A DNA stretch of 64,000 bases from an uncultured Clostridia bacterium. GTDB taxonomy: Bacteria; Bacillota; Clostridia; Oscillospirales; CAG-272. A program made the position numbers and the translations under genes. The notes beneath the pieces were generated by a model. It was not told where the DNA came from. It did no database searches and worked only from the letters and a program-made list of their open reading frames with translations. Where the stretch lies: positions 62,001-126,000 of the forward strand of contig CAMJPL010000002.1 of the NCBI GenBank assembly GCA_946407735.1, read 5' to 3'. Positions 17,281 to 26,589 of this stretch are shown in pieces (positions within the stretch are counted from its first letter, which is position 1; each line of letters opens with the position of its first letter).

Positions 17281-18765
17281 ATGGAAACTGCATTCAGGAA
17301 GGCCGCGGCATCATCGCTCGCTGCGGCGATCATCATTTCGGTGCTCTGCTCATGCGGCGAAAGCGCCGGAGCGCCGGTATCGGGCGCGGAGACTCAGGCT
17401 CAGACGGCCGCCGTGACCGAGACCGAAGCGGAAACGACAAAGGAGATCCTTAAGGACAACGTGCCGGAGCTTGACTTCGGCGGCGTGTCGTTCAATATGG
17501 CCGGTCAGGGAACTCAGGGCGGCAACAACGATCTCGACATGTATATCTCCGAGCTTACGGGCGACGTCGTCAGAGACGCGATATACGAGCGCAACAGAGC
17601 CATTGAAGAGCGCTTCAACGTGGTCATATCAGAGCCGCTCATGACCGATTACACCAATATATCGTCGACGATAAAGAAGATGGTCTCGGCGGGCGACAGC
17701 ACCTACGATCTAGTCGTCAACCAGCTCGCCCAGACTTCCTCCGACGTCCTCAACGGATACGCCATGAACCTGAACGAGATACCGTATCTCGATTTCAGTC
17801 AGAAATGGTATCCGGCTTCGGTTATGGAGTCCGCCTCACTCAACGGCAAGCTCTACCTCATGGTGAGCGACATGTGCCTGAGCTACATCCAGCAGACATG
17901 GTCGATGTGCTTCAACAAGGATCTCACGACGAACATGGGCATCGACGGCCTTTACGACCTCGCGAGAAACGGCGAATGGACTATCGACAAGCTGCATGAG
18001 ATCACGAAGGACATCTATATCGACGTAAACGGCGACGGGCAGAAGGACGAGGGCGACACCTACGGCTTCACGATGGGCAAATCCGGCATAGACGGCTGCA
18101 TGGGAGCCGCCTTCATCTACGGAGCCGGTCTGCGCTTCCTCGACATAAACGACGATTTCACCATCAACAACCTTCTCGGCTCGGAGCGCGCTCAGACGGT
18201 CGCCGACAGATTCCACGAGCTCAACACCCAGCCCGGCAGCACCGCATACACAAAGGAAAACTACACCATTTTCGCGATGATGAATCATGTCGCGGTATTC
18301 GCGCCGGCACAGCTCGGACACTATTATCAGAACGCCCGTGATTTCGAGGGCCTGTTCGGCGTCCTGCCGATGCCGAAGCTCGAGGCGGCTCAGGAATCCT
18401 ACGCCACCCTCTGCGACGCCGGATGCAACTGCATCTCGGTGCCGATAACCTGCCGCGATCCCGAGCTCACCGGAGCCATGATAGAGGCGATGTCGTCGTA
18501 CTCGAAGAACTACATCCTGCCCGCCTACGTCGATATCGCCCTCCAGACGAAGGTAGCCCGCGACGAGGAATCGGTCGAGATGATGCAGCTCGTCCTCGAC
18601 AGCCGCGTCATGGACTTCGGATATCTCTACTGCGGATGGAACGGGTGGACATGGAAGCTCAACGCGATGTTCAAGGATCCCGGCAATTATATGTCGACAT
18701 TCGAGAAGAGCGAGAAATCCGAGACAAAGGCCTATGACAAGATCATAGCGATGTTCATAGACTGA
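17281..18765 (+). CDS. Extracellular solute-binding lipoprotein, monocistronic
   Basis: 494 residues from the ATG at 17281, which follows an AAAGGG ribosome site; earlier in-frame starts lie upstream of the promoter. Signal peptide with lipobox VLCSC (Cys 25). The linker is rich in Gln/Ala/Thr/Glu. The binding domain opens VPELDFGGVSFNMAGQG. The EF-hand-like loop is DVNGDGQKDEGD near residue 248, followed by TYGF. Divergent from the GH3 operon and closed by its own terminator, so it stands alone with no transporter or enzyme partner. The ligand is unknown, probably a sugar. Confidence 0.85.
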   Translation: METAFRKAAASSLAAAIIISVLCSCGESAGAPVSGAETQAQTAAVTETEAETTKEILKDNVPELDFGGVSFNMAGQGTQGGNNDLDMYISELTGDVVRDAIYERNRAIEERFNVVISEPLMTDYTNISSTIKKMVSAGDSTYDLVVNQLAQTSSDVLNGYAMNLNEIPYLDFSQKWYPASVMESASLNGKLYLMVSDMCLSYIQQTWSMCFNKDLTTNMGIDGLYDLARNGEWTIDKLHEITKDIYIDVNGDGQKDEGDTYGFTMGKSGIDGCMGAAFIYGAGLRFLDINDDFTINNLLGSERAQTVADRFHELNTQPGSTAYTKENYTIFAMMNHVAVFAPAQLGHYYQNARDFEGLFGVLPMPKLEAAQESYATLCDAGCNCISVPITCRDPELTGAMIEAMSSYSKNYILPAYVDIALQTKVARDEESVEMMQLVLDSRVMDFGYLYCGWNGWTWKLNAMFKDPGNYMSTFEKSEKSETKAYDKIIAMFID

Positions 18766-18776
18766 AAAAGCGACAC

Positions 18777-18803
18777 AAACGCCCCTCTTTTGAGGGGCGT
18801 TTC
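18777..18803 (+). terminator. Rho-independent terminator after the solute-binding lipoprotein
   Basis: AAACGCCCCTC pairs perfectly with GAGGGGCGTTT around a TTTT loop. The T-tail is short (TTTC). Confidence 0.7.
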
Positions 18804-18846
18804 AGCTTGCGGCAAAAACAATTGCGCGAAAGGAGGATAAAAGGCA

Positions 18847-19617
18847 ATGGACAGGCAGATCAGTCTGATCCCGCGCCAGCCCGAATCGGTCACATGGAAT
18901 CCGTGGCACGGCTGCACCAAGGTCTCGCCGGGATGCCTTCACTGCTATATGTACCGGCGGGACGAGTCGACAGGAAGAGACCCGAGCGTCGTCGAACGGA
19001 CAAAGAGCTTCGATCTGCCGATGCGGACGGAAAAAAGCGGAGACACATATGTCATTCCTCCCGGATCACAGGTCTTCACCTGCTTTTCGTCCGACTTTTT
19101 CCATCCCGCGGCCGACGTCTGGCGGGACGAGGCATGGGAGATGATGAGGGCGAGGATCGACTGCTCGTTTTTCATGATAACGAAAAGGCCGGAGCGGATA
19201 AAGGATCATCTGCCGTCCGGTTGGGGAGACGGATGGGAGCATGTAGAGATAGCGGTCACATGCGAAAATCAGGATATGGCAGACAGGCGTCTGCCGGTGT
19301 ATCTTGCTCTGCCGCTCAAACGCCGCTCGGTGATGATCGAGCCGATGCTCTCGCCGGTGGATCTTGGCCGGTATATCGGCAGAGGATCTTGTACGATAGA
19401 TTCGGTATCGGTCGGCGGCGAATCGGGGCCGGACGCAAGGGCATGCGATTTTTCTTGGGTACTCGGCATAAGGGATCAGTGCGTCGAAAACGGCGTCAGC
19501 TTCTCGTATCATCAGACGGGAGCGAAGCTCATAAAGGACGGCAGACTGTACAGCATACCGCGCGAAAAGCAGCACGATCAGGCGAGACGGGCGGGGCTGG
19601 ACTTTGAGGGGAAGTGA
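18847..19617 (+). CDS. DUF5131 (phage Gp37/Gp68-like) protein with radical-SAM-like cysteines
   Basis: 256 residues. The N-terminal motif WNPWHGCTKVSPGCLHCYM contains a CX6CX2C cysteine cluster, the hallmark of the DUF5131 / Gp37-Gp68 family, which is thought to be related to radical SAM enzymes. Other family features are FMITKRPERI, the EHVEIAVTCENQ strand and SVGGESGPDAR near the C-terminus. Members occur in phages and bacterial chromosomes; the substrate is not established. A strong AAAGGAGG ribosome site precedes the ATG. It stands alone between a terminator and a convergent acetyltransferase, with no phage genes around it. Confidence 0.8.
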   Translation: MDRQISLIPRQPESVTWNPWHGCTKVSPGCLHCYMYRRDESTGRDPSVVERTKSFDLPMRTEKSGDTYVIPPGSQVFTCFSSDFFHPAADVWRDEAWEMMRARIDCSFFMITKRPERIKDHLPSGWGDGWEHVEIAVTCENQDMADRRLPVYLALPLKRRSVMIEPMLSPVDLGRYIGRGSCTIDSVSVGGESGPDARACDFSWVLGIRDQCVENGVSFSYHQTGAKLIKDGRLYSIPREKQHDQARRAGLDFEGK

Positions 19618-19658
19618 AGGATATTCAGCCGTTCCTTATCGTAATGACGGTTTTTGAT

Positions 19659-20111
19659 TCAGTTTTTGAATCTGTACAGATAATAGAACTTGCCGCTGCC
19701 TATATGAAGCCCGATCTTACGGAAGCCCATCGCCTCGTACAGGATCTGACCTCTCAGATTTGCGGTATGCGTCGTGAGCTGGATGCCGCCCTTGCCGTTC
19801 TCGAGGGCGTATCTCTGCGCGAAGGCTATAAGCTCGCGTCCGAGATGTCTGCCCCTCATCTCCTCTCTCACGGCTATGCCGAGCCATGGTATCGAGGTGT
19901 CGAGATCCCAGAGAAACAGAAGACCCGCCATCACGCCGTCATCCTCGGCGATCCAGTATCTCTCGCTGTCGGAAGGATCGCGCAGATATTTCAGCGCCGT
20001 CTGGCGGTTCCAGTCATGATGATTGAAAAGAGCCCGCGACTCGCCTCCCATGACATCGAAAAACTCATTCAGCGCCTGCTCGTCGTCCCGTGTCATAAGA
20101 CGTATATTCAT
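19659..20111 (-). CDS. GNAT-family N-acetyltransferase
   Basis: 150 residues covering one GNAT domain. The acetyl-CoA-binding motif A is LGIAVREEMRGRHLGRELI, with the R-G-x-x-x-G pyrophosphate loop, followed by the usual NLRGQILYEAMGFRKIG segment (motif B). The acceptor, small molecule or protein, cannot be deduced. Cytoplasmic. It has its own promoter at 20188-20160 and converges on the DUF5131 gene with a 41-base gap. Confidence 0.85.
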   Translation of the reverse strand: MNIRLMTRDDEQALNEFFDVMGGESRALFNHHDWNRQTALKYLRDPSDSERYWIAEDDGVMAGLLFLWDLDTSIPWLGIAVREEMRGRHLGRELIAFAQRYALENGKGGIQLTTHTANLRGQILYEAMGFRKIGLHIGSGKFYYLYRFKN

Positions 20112-20159
20112 TTTGTCAGCCTCGTATGATTTTTGTTTTTTCGACCTTATATGAGATAA

Positions 20160-20188
20160 ATTATATCATACGCGCCGCCGCAATACAA
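20160..20188 (-). promoter_or_regulatory. Sigma-A promoter for the GNAT gene
   Basis: Minus strand TTGTAT (20188-20183), 17-base spacer, TATAAT (20165-20160), with a TGA extended -10. Confidence 0.7.
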
Positions 20189-20220
20189 GCCCGTGCCGGA
20201 AAAAAGCGAAAAATACATAA

Positions 20221-20257
20221 TATCCGCCCCTGAAAACATTATATCCGCTCTTGAAAA
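20221..20257 (+). repeat. 21-bp-phased direct repeat, candidate activator operator
   Basis: TATCCGCCCCTGAAAA (20221-20236) is repeated as TATCCGCTCTTGAAAA (20242-20257), with 14 of 16 positions identical and a 21-base period. The second copy contains the -35 hexamer of the GH31 promoter. Tandem half-sites two helical turns apart and touching the -35 box are the classic layout for an AraC-type activator; the assignment to such a regulator is inference. Confidence 0.55.
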
Positions 20258-20279
20258 TCGTTCGATGTTATGCTATACT
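20251..20279 (+). promoter_or_regulatory. Sigma-A promoter for the GH31 gene
   Basis: TTGAAA (20251-20256) and TATACT (20274-20279) with a 17-base spacer and TGC extended -10. The -35 is embedded in the second copy of the direct repeat. Confidence 0.7.
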
Positions 20280-20369
20280 GTTGAAAGACTGTGATACATG
20301 AGGACTTACTGCGCTGAAAGCATGACGGATGAGCGGCGGACAGCGCGAAGCCATTCGGAGGAAACGAGC

Positions 20370-22379
20370 ATGACCGAGATAACAAGACTCGACGAAAACA
20401 TCTACCGCATAAGGCACTGGACAGGGAGGGAGCCGAGAGAATCCCTTCTCTCAAGATACGGGATAATAAACCTGAAACCCGGCGGAAAAGAGCCGGAGCC
20501 CGTGAGCAGCGGCGACAGCGCCTCCGCTGTCATCGAGCACGGATATGAGCTTTGTTTTTCTCTCGGCGCCGGAGGGGACGGCGGGTTCGACATCCGTCTC
20601 CCGCTTGAATGCGGCGAACGGCTGTACGGTCTCGGCGACGAGTCCCGGGATTGTATAGAGAAGCACGGCAGGATCGCCGTCATAAAGCAGGAAAACGTCC
20701 GCTCATACGGCCCGATACCCTATCTCATGAGCTCGAGAGGCTGGGCAGTCCTCGTCAACTGCACATACGCACACACCTTCGACATCGCCGCGTCCGAGCC
20801 GGATCTTCTTCGGATATACTCCGACAAAGGCGCTCTCGACATCATAGTTTTCTGCGGAGATGACCTTCAAAGCGCCCTTTATCTCGCCGGAAAGGTCACC
20901 GGCCGCCCTGTCATGCTGCCGAAGGGCGCGTACGGTCTCACCTTCGTGCTGAACGAGCAGACGACGGCGCGCACCCTGCTCGACGACGCTCTGCGATTCA
21001 AGGACCGCGGGATCCCGTGCGACGTCCTCGGTCTCGAGCCGAGCTGGATGTCAAAGCACTATGACGCCAGCACCGAAAAGAAATGGAACTCCGACCGCTT
21101 CTACATCCCGTACTGGATGCCGGAGAACTATTACGGGAGCTGGTCGTTCATCTGGAACCTCCATAAAATGGGGTATTATCTCAGTCTCTGGCTCTGCTGC
21201 AGCTATGACCTCTTCTGGAAGGAGGAGGATGACGCCTTAAAGGATGAGACCGGCTCCGATCCGGACGCCGCGACAGCCGATCCACATCTTGCGCAGTGGT
21301 ACCGCATGGATAAGGTCACGAAACCCGGAGAGGCGTGGTTCGATCATCTGAAGAAATTCGTCGACAACGGCGCCGAGGCGTTCAAGCTCGACGGCTCCGA
21401 CCAGATGATACCCTTCCCCGACCGTCTGTGGGCGGGGAGATACAGGGACGACGAGATACGCAACCTATATCCCGCCGTCTACGCGAAGCAGATGAAGGAG
21501 GGCTTTGAGGCCCACACCGGACGCAGGGCGATGATATACACCTGCGGCGTTTATCCGGGGACACAGAAGTACGCCGCCACATGGGCGGGCGACACCGGCA
21601 GCGGGGAGAAGGTCCTTCTCTCGCTTATGAATCACGCCATGTGCGGACACTCGAACACCTCGTTCGACATGGGTATGGAAAAGAGCTCGATACATTTCGG
21701 GTTCCTCGCGCCGTGGTCGCAGCATCTTGGATGGGACAACTGGCTCTACCCGTGGTACTGCGGAGATGAGCTTGAAGAATGCTACCGCTTTTACGCGAAT
21801 CTGAGATCGTCTCTGTTCCCGTATCTTTACTCTATGGCGCATAAAGCGAACGTGACTTCCCTGCCGGTGCTCCGGCCGCTCAGCCTCGTCTACCAGCATA
21901 CCGGGAGGTATGACGGCGTATTCAATGAATACATGCTCGGAGACGCCTTACTTGCCGCGGCGCACAGCTGCCATATCATTCTCCCCGAGGAAGACGAGTG
22001 GTATGATTTCTTCACCGGAATAAAGCACAAAGGTGATCGTGAATTCGACTACACCCCGCAGCACCCTCAGTGCGGAGCGCTGTTCGTTCGCGCCGGATCG
22101 ATCGTCGTCACGCAGGGTCCGGCGCCGAATCTGCGGGATTACCGCCCGGAAAAGCTCCACATACACGTCTATCCCGAAAAGGACGCTGAATTTGAGCTGT
22201 ATGAGGACGATTACTCGACCTACGGCTATGAAAAAGGGGAATTCGCCGTCACGAGGATCAGCCTTAATGACGGCGAAGTTAGCGTATCGCCGCGCGAAGG
22301 CGGCTTCCCGGGCATGCCGAAGGAATTTGACTACGAGATCATACTGCACAACGAAGACGGCACGACGGTCATAAAATGA
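20370..22379 (+). CDS. Glycoside hydrolase family 31 alpha-glycosidase
   Basis: 669 residues from the ATG at 20370, chosen because GGAGG at 20357-20361 is spaced 8 bases from it; an earlier in-frame ATG at 20298 has no ribosome site. The N-terminal beta-sandwich (ECGERLYGLGDES) is followed by the GH31 barrel. The nucleophile is Asp about 341 in AFKLDG and the acid/base is Asp about 408 in WAGDTGSG. Further GH31 blocks are the W-S-F-I-W-N-L substrate region and MALVSFD-like LRSSLFPYLYSMA. No signal peptide, so cytoplasmic. Likely an alpha-glucosidase or alpha-xylosidase; specificity is not readable. Monocistronic with a promoter carrying phased repeats, so probably substrate-regulated. Confidence 0.9.
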   Translation: MTEITRLDENIYRIRHWTGREPRESLLSRYGIINLKPGGKEPEPVSSGDSASAVIEHGYELCFSLGAGGDGGFDIRLPLECGERLYGLGDESRDCIEKHGRIAVIKQENVRSYGPIPYLMSSRGWAVLVNCTYAHTFDIAASEPDLLRIYSDKGALDIIVFCGDDLQSALYLAGKVTGRPVMLPKGAYGLTFVLNEQTTARTLLDDALRFKDRGIPCDVLGLEPSWMSKHYDASTEKKWNSDRFYIPYWMPENYYGSWSFIWNLHKMGYYLSLWLCCSYDLFWKEEDDALKDETGSDPDAATADPHLAQWYRMDKVTKPGEAWFDHLKKFVDNGAEAFKLDGSDQMIPFPDRLWAGRYRDDEIRNLYPAVYAKQMKEGFEAHTGRRAMIYTCGVYPGTQKYAATWAGDTGSGEKVLLSLMNHAMCGHSNTSFDMGMEKSSIHFGFLAPWSQHLGWDNWLYPWYCGDELEECYRFYANLRSSLFPYLYSMAHKANVTSLPVLRPLSLVYQHTGRYDGVFNEYMLGDALLAAAHSCHIILPEEDEWYDFFTGIKHKGDREFDYTPQHPQCGALFVRAGSIVVTQGPAPNLRDYRPEKLHIHVYPEKDAEFELYEDDYSTYGYEKGEFAVTRISLNDGEVSVSPREGGFPGMPKEFDYEIILHNEDGTTVIK

Positions 22380-22394
22380 CTCAAAATACGAAAA

Positions 22395-22428
22395 TGATCC
22401 CGCGGATCCGTGATCCGCGGGATTTTAA
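22395..22428. terminator. Bidirectional rho-independent terminator
   Basis: ATCCCGCGGATC pairs perfectly with GATCCGCGGGAT around CGT, flanked by AAAATG on the left and TTTTAAG on the right. It separates the convergent GH31 and solute-binding-protein genes. Confidence 0.8.
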
Positions 22429-22443
22429 GTCAGCTTTTTTCTA

Positions 22444-23922
22444 TCAATACATATCCTGATAGCCGAGATAATAGTCGTAGACCTTGCTGTAATGCTTGTT
22501 GGCGCTCTTGAGCTGCTTTGAAACATACGAGGCGAAATCGCTGGTGTCGACTTTCAGCGAGAAGCCGAGGACGTATGACAGCGCGTTGTACTGACCGAGG
22601 TTGACGCCGAAATCGTAGACTATCGAGTCGAGGATGAGATAGATCATGCTCTCAGACTCGTTGTCGCGGGCGGCCTTCGATACGAGCATCTTGTCTACGT
22701 AGACCGGCATGACGTTGCGGCGCGACTCGGCGCAGAGCAGCTCGCACACGGTGCCGCAGAGAGCGGTGTCTGCGGCAGTCACCGGGACCATAAGGAAGGA
22801 GCCGAGCTCGAAGGACATGTATTCCTCCTGATTCTCGTCATACTTCGGGCAGGGAATGATGCCGAAGTCGGTCTCCATCGAGCGGTAGCTCTGAGCGGTG
22901 CCGAGACCTCCCTCGATCTCGAACAGCGCGTGATTGTCGGTGAACTTGACCCATGTCGACTGATCGGTGCCGTAAGCCCACACCTTGGCCGAATTTGTGC
23001 CGTAGATAAGATCGTGGAGCTTCGTGAAGATGTTGAAGGTCTTCTCGTTGTCGACGGCGACGGTCGGGAAATCCTCATCGTCCTTCTCGACGACGAACTG
23101 GTTGCATCCGGCGAGGAAGCCCATGAACTGGTAGTCGGACATGCCGATGAAGCCGTAGAGATCCTCAACACCGTAGACTCCGTCGCCGTTGAGGTCGGAG
23201 GAGACGAGCTTCGCGTCGGCGACGAAGCGGTCGAGCGTCCAGACGCCCTCGTTCACCGCGCCGTAGAGATCCTCGATGCCGTAGTCCTTCTGTATCTGCT
23301 TATTGAAGAAGATGCACATCGGGGATGAGATGAAATAGTTTCCGCAGGCTATCGGAAGGATCCCCTTTACCGAAAGCGTCGAGTTGAGGCTCTGGTTCCA
23401 GTACGGCTGGTCGAAATTGACGTTCGGGATATGGTTCCAGTCATGAACGAGCCTGTCCTTCAAAATGTTCGGTATGCCTTCGATGCAGTGGTTCACGGCG
23501 ATGTCATACGAGCTGTCGCCGGCCATGACGGCCTTTTTGAGCGCCGGCTGGATATCGACTATGCTCGGCACCATCGTGTAGTCGATGTCGACCTCGAGCT
23601 TTTCCTCGACAAGACGCTGCGACAGGTATGTGGCGTCGTCGACGACGTCGCCGGTCTCCTCCTGCGGCGGCTCCTTGTCGCCGGGACGGATTATGTTGAA
23701 CTTACGCCCTCCGTATTTGGTATCCGGCACGTTCGGCTCGTCGAATTTCAGATACTCCGAAGCGAAAGCCGAGTATTCGGATTCGGTCTCGGCCTCGGTG
23801 ACGGCTTCGTCCTGAGCGGCCGTCGTAACGGCCGGTCCGTTATCGGACGATTCGCCGCAGGCAGCGACGGCGGCCGATGTCATCAAAAGCGCCAGAGACG
23901 ACGCCATGATCCTTTTCAGCAT
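22444..23922 (-). CDS. Extracellular solute-binding lipoprotein, last gene of the rhaD operon
   Basis: 492 residues. Signal peptide MLKRIMASSLALLMTSAAVA with Cys 22 (AAC lipobox), then an acidic Ala/Thr tether. The binding domain starts NVPDTKYGGRKFNII; GDVVDDATYLSQRLVEEKL is the conserved helix. The EF-hand-like loop is DLNGDGVYGVED near 239, followed by LYGF. It follows the beta-helix gene by 29 bases with a GGGAGG ribosome site. Position in a rhamnose-aldolase operon suggests a rhamnose-containing ligand; that is inference. Confidence 0.85.
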   Translation of the reverse strand: MLKRIMASSLALLMTSAAVAACGESSDNGPAVTTAAQDEAVTEAETESEYSAFASEYLKFDEPNVPDTKYGGRKFNIIRPGDKEPPQEETGDVVDDATYLSQRLVEEKLEVDIDYTMVPSIVDIQPALKKAVMAGDSSYDIAVNHCIEGIPNILKDRLVHDWNHIPNVNFDQPYWNQSLNSTLSVKGILPIACGNYFISSPMCIFFNKQIQKDYGIEDLYGAVNEGVWTLDRFVADAKLVSSDLNGDGVYGVEDLYGFIGMSDYQFMGFLAGCNQFVVEKDDEDFPTVAVDNEKTFNIFTKLHDLIYGTNSAKVWAYGTDQSTWVKFTDNHALFEIEGGLGTAQSYRSMETDFGIIPCPKYDENQEEYMSFELGSFLMVPVTAADTALCGTVCELLCAESRRNVMPVYVDKMLVSKAARDNESESMIYLILDSIVYDFGVNLGQYNALSYVLGFSLKVDTSDFASYVSKQLKSANKHYSKVYDYYLGYQDMY

Positions 23923-23951
23923 TGATTTATCCTCCCTGATATATATGGTTT

Positions 23952-25703
23952 TTATTCGTCCTGCATGTCATTCATCACGGCCTCGTATATCTCTGGCCTG
24001 AGAAGAGTTTTAAGCTCTTCCCGGCTTACGACCCGATTGTGCTGCTCGACATACTCGCCGTTTTCGGTCGCCCATGTATAGCATATCCTCTCGTCCTCCG
24101 GGATATCGCAGAACCGGTTGTGTCCCATATAAGCCGAAGGGACGATGAAGGGCTCGGGCGTGCTTTTATAATAATCGTCTATATCCTTCAGCTCCGGCCA
24201 TCTTGTAAGGTACAGCGGATCGGCGCCTGTCGCCCCGCCAGGGATCTTATAGAAATTATCCTTCAGAACGCCCGAAACGGCCCTGTGCCACTGAGGGATC
24301 TCGCTCGCGCCTCGCCCATCCAGCTCTATCGCCGGATGGCAGTCGATGAAGACGTTCCCGTCAACCACGAAATCGCGCCCTCCGCCGAGGAAGCATCCGC
24401 GCTGGACCTTGAAGATCACGTTGTCCCGCATTACGGTGCCGCTCAGACAGTCGTCGTTGTAGATCGCCATCGTGCCGTAGCCGACGCGGGTGCCTATGTG
24501 ATGGATGAAATTGCGGCTGACCTCGTTCCCGCGGAAGGTGTAGTCCCTGCCGCCGTAGATCGCTCCGGCGTCGCCGGTTTCCATGACGCAGCGGTATATC
24601 TCGTTGTCAACTATGCTTATGTAGTTGCCGCCGAACAGTATGGCGCTGTGCGGGCAGTCGTGTATCTTATTGCATCTCGCCGTCAGCCCGACGCCGTACA
24701 GGCGTATCGGCGGCTCGTAGCAGGTGTCCCATTTGGAGATATCGTGCAGATGACAGTTTTCGACCGTGATCTCGGCTCTTTCGAGCGAGGCGCGGTCGCC
24801 GGACCAGATCTGTACGCCGCCGTCCCCGGTATCATGGATATGGCAGCGGCTTATCGTCACGCCCTTCGAGCCGTCTATGTTCATCGCCCTGTTCCCGATG
24901 CCGGTCATCTCGCAGCCGGTGACGGTGACGTTTCGGCTGTTTTTTATCGTCACGGCCGTGCCGCGGCAGAAGCCTATCGAGAAGCCCTCAAGGCGCACAT
25001 CCTCGGCGTCGGAGATGTCGATAAGAGGATGATCGGCGACGGAAACGATGATCTCGGATTTCAGGGGATCGGTCCCCTCCGGCGGGATGAACCTTATGAC
25101 CGAGGCTTCGTAATCTATCGAATACTCGCCCGGCTCCGTCATCTCGTCAATGACGTTTGTGAAGCAGAATCTCTGCCCGATATTGTACCGGTACACGCCG
25201 TAAGGCGCAAGGTTCTTCACAAAGCACCGCCCGGCGTCAAAGATATCGACCGCCTCGTGAGTCGGCGCCCAGTCATACGCCCAGTAGCCGAATACCCCGA
25301 GTCCGCTCTGCCGTCTCCAGCTTTTCGGGCGGTCGTCGGAGTAGAAGAATCCGTCTTCCATCCTTCCCCATGTCTGATCCCCGCTTCCCTGAGGATCGGG
25401 GAAGCCGGACATCGTAAGGAAGTTTCCGTTCTTCGGATATCTCGACAGGACAAGCGGTCTGCCGTCGACGAACACCTCATTGTGGGACGGGGAGATCGAT
25501 CTTCCGTACCCCCTCGAAACGAGCGGCGCGGGAGTTATGCCCTCTTTTTTAAGATCTATCACCCACACCCCGTCCGGGTCTGCCTCGGCTTTCACGGTCC
25601 TTCCCCCGACGATCCTGCAGCCTTCCTCGGCTTTAAGATGCGTGCCGGACGGGATCCTTACCGTCTTATCTATAAAATGCAATCCTCTCTTTACAGGCAG
25701 CAT
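23952..25703 (-). CDS. Right-handed parallel beta-helix protein (pectate-lyase-like fold)
   Basis: 583 residues without a signal peptide. After an N-terminal sandwich region (FVDGRPLVLSRYPKNG) there are many short repeats of the type G-x-x-I-x-x-N-x-I/F-x-x-C/N, such as VTVTGCEMTGIGNRAM, VTISRCHIHDTGDGGV and FVVDGNVFIDC. This is the signature of a right-handed beta-helix as in pectate lyases and other polysaccharide lyases or glycosidases. No canonical pectate-lyase catalytic motif is evident to me. Being cytoplasmic and next to rhaD, it may act on imported pectin-derived oligosaccharides. An AGAGGAAAC ribosome site overlaps the end of rhaD. Confidence 0.75.
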   Translation of the reverse strand: MLPVKRGLHFIDKTVRIPSGTHLKAEEGCRIVGGRTVKAEADPDGVWVIDLKKEGITPAPLVSRGYGRSISPSHNEVFVDGRPLVLSRYPKNGNFLTMSGFPDPQGSGDQTWGRMEDGFFYSDDRPKSWRRQSGLGVFGYWAYDWAPTHEAVDIFDAGRCFVKNLAPYGVYRYNIGQRFCFTNVIDEMTEPGEYSIDYEASVIRFIPPEGTDPLKSEIIVSVADHPLIDISDAEDVRLEGFSIGFCRGTAVTIKNSRNVTVTGCEMTGIGNRAMNIDGSKGVTISRCHIHDTGDGGVQIWSGDRASLERAEITVENCHLHDISKWDTCYEPPIRLYGVGLTARCNKIHDCPHSAILFGGNYISIVDNEIYRCVMETGDAGAIYGGRDYTFRGNEVSRNFIHHIGTRVGYGTMAIYNDDCLSGTVMRDNVIFKVQRGCFLGGGRDFVVDGNVFIDCHPAIELDGRGASEIPQWHRAVSGVLKDNFYKIPGGATGADPLYLTRWPELKDIDDYYKSTPEPFIVPSAYMGHNRFCDIPEDERICYTWATENGEYVEQHNRVVSREELKTLLRPEIYEAVMNDMQDE

Positions 25704-25716
25704 ATTGTTTCCTCTC

Positions 25717-26538
25717 TTACTCCAGCCAATCCTCTCTTACCCTGAGACCAAAGCTTTTCACGATCAAGCGGAGTTCGTCCGGCGTAAGGAGCCGTCTGTA
25801 TCCGGTATCGACGGACATAAGTCGGACGTATATGTCAGCCGCCTTGTCGATGCACTCTATCAGGCCGTACGCGTCGTCGGCGGTATCTCCGACGGCGGTT
25901 ATGCCGTGCATCGCCCAGATGAGAGCCCTGAAATCCCTGAATTTCGGCGCCGATTCGATCCCGATACCGTCGCTGCTCGATATCATCCAGTCGAGCGCTC
26001 CGACGCCCTCAGGGAATATCACGATGCATTCGTTCATCACCTTCCACAGCGCCTGAGAAATGATCTTCTCATCGCACGGCAGGATCTCGGACAGCAGTAT
26101 CACGCTTGCCGGATGGCAGTGGATGACGTATTTCTGGCGGCTGTCTATCGCGGACCTTTCAAGATACGCTCCGAGATGCATCGTGGTCTCGCTTGTCGGC
26201 CTGCCTCCGTCTTCAAAGCCCCAGAGAAGATCGGCTTCGCGCCCTCCCTCGCATATCCGCATCAGACCGAGGGTGGTCTTCGGGCTTCTCGACACGTTGC
26301 GGATGTATTTCAGCGTGCCGGTGATGAGAAAGCTCTTTCCGGCGAGGGCCGGGAACGGAGTCGTAAGCTCTATCTTTCTTTTCGGCTCAAGCTCCGATCC
26401 ATAGGGACGCAGCTCCTCTTCGGAGACGAATCTGCTGATGTTGCCGCTGTTCCTCTCGTTCCAGCCGTGAGCGTACATGTCGTCGGAAAGACGGCAGATC
26501 TCGGAAACGATGTCTGATGATGAGAAATCCATGCTCAT
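25717..26538 (-). CDS. rhaD: Rhamnulose-1-phosphate aldolase
   Basis: 273 residues from the ATG at 26538; an in-frame ATG at 26571 is possible, but the chosen start gives the length and register of E. coli RhaD (274 residues). It is a class II aldolase/adducin fold that splits L-rhamnulose 1-phosphate into dihydroxyacetone phosphate and L-lactaldehyde. Zinc ligands fall at His 140 and His 142 (HCHP) and His 211 (AMHG), next to the 141/143/212 known for E. coli. Other matches are HGWNERNSGN, ITGTLKYIRNV, LLWGFEDGGRPTSET and VIFPEGVG. First gene of an operon with the beta-helix and binding-protein genes. No rhaA or rhaB is in the window. Confidence 0.9.
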   Translation of the reverse strand: MSMDFSSSDIVSEICRLSDDMYAHGWNERNSGNISRFVSEEELRPYGSELEPKRKIELTTPFPALAGKSFLITGTLKYIRNVSRSPKTTLGLMRICEGGREADLLWGFEDGGRPTSETTMHLGAYLERSAIDSRQKYVIHCHPASVILLSEILPCDEKIISQALWKVMNECIVIFPEGVGALDWMISSSDGIGIESAPKFRDFRALIWAMHGITAVGDTADDAYGLIECIDKAADIYVRLMSVDTGYRRLLTPDELRLIVKSFGLRVREDWLE

Positions 26539-26589
26539 ATAATACCTGTGTCTGCTTCGCCGTTTTGTCATGATCTGCTTCGCAATATA

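Noticed and set aside
24039-25745. 568-codon plus-strand frame opposite the beta-helix gene
   Set aside because: The minus strand carries beta-helix repeats, a good ribosome site and operon spacing; the plus frame has none of these.
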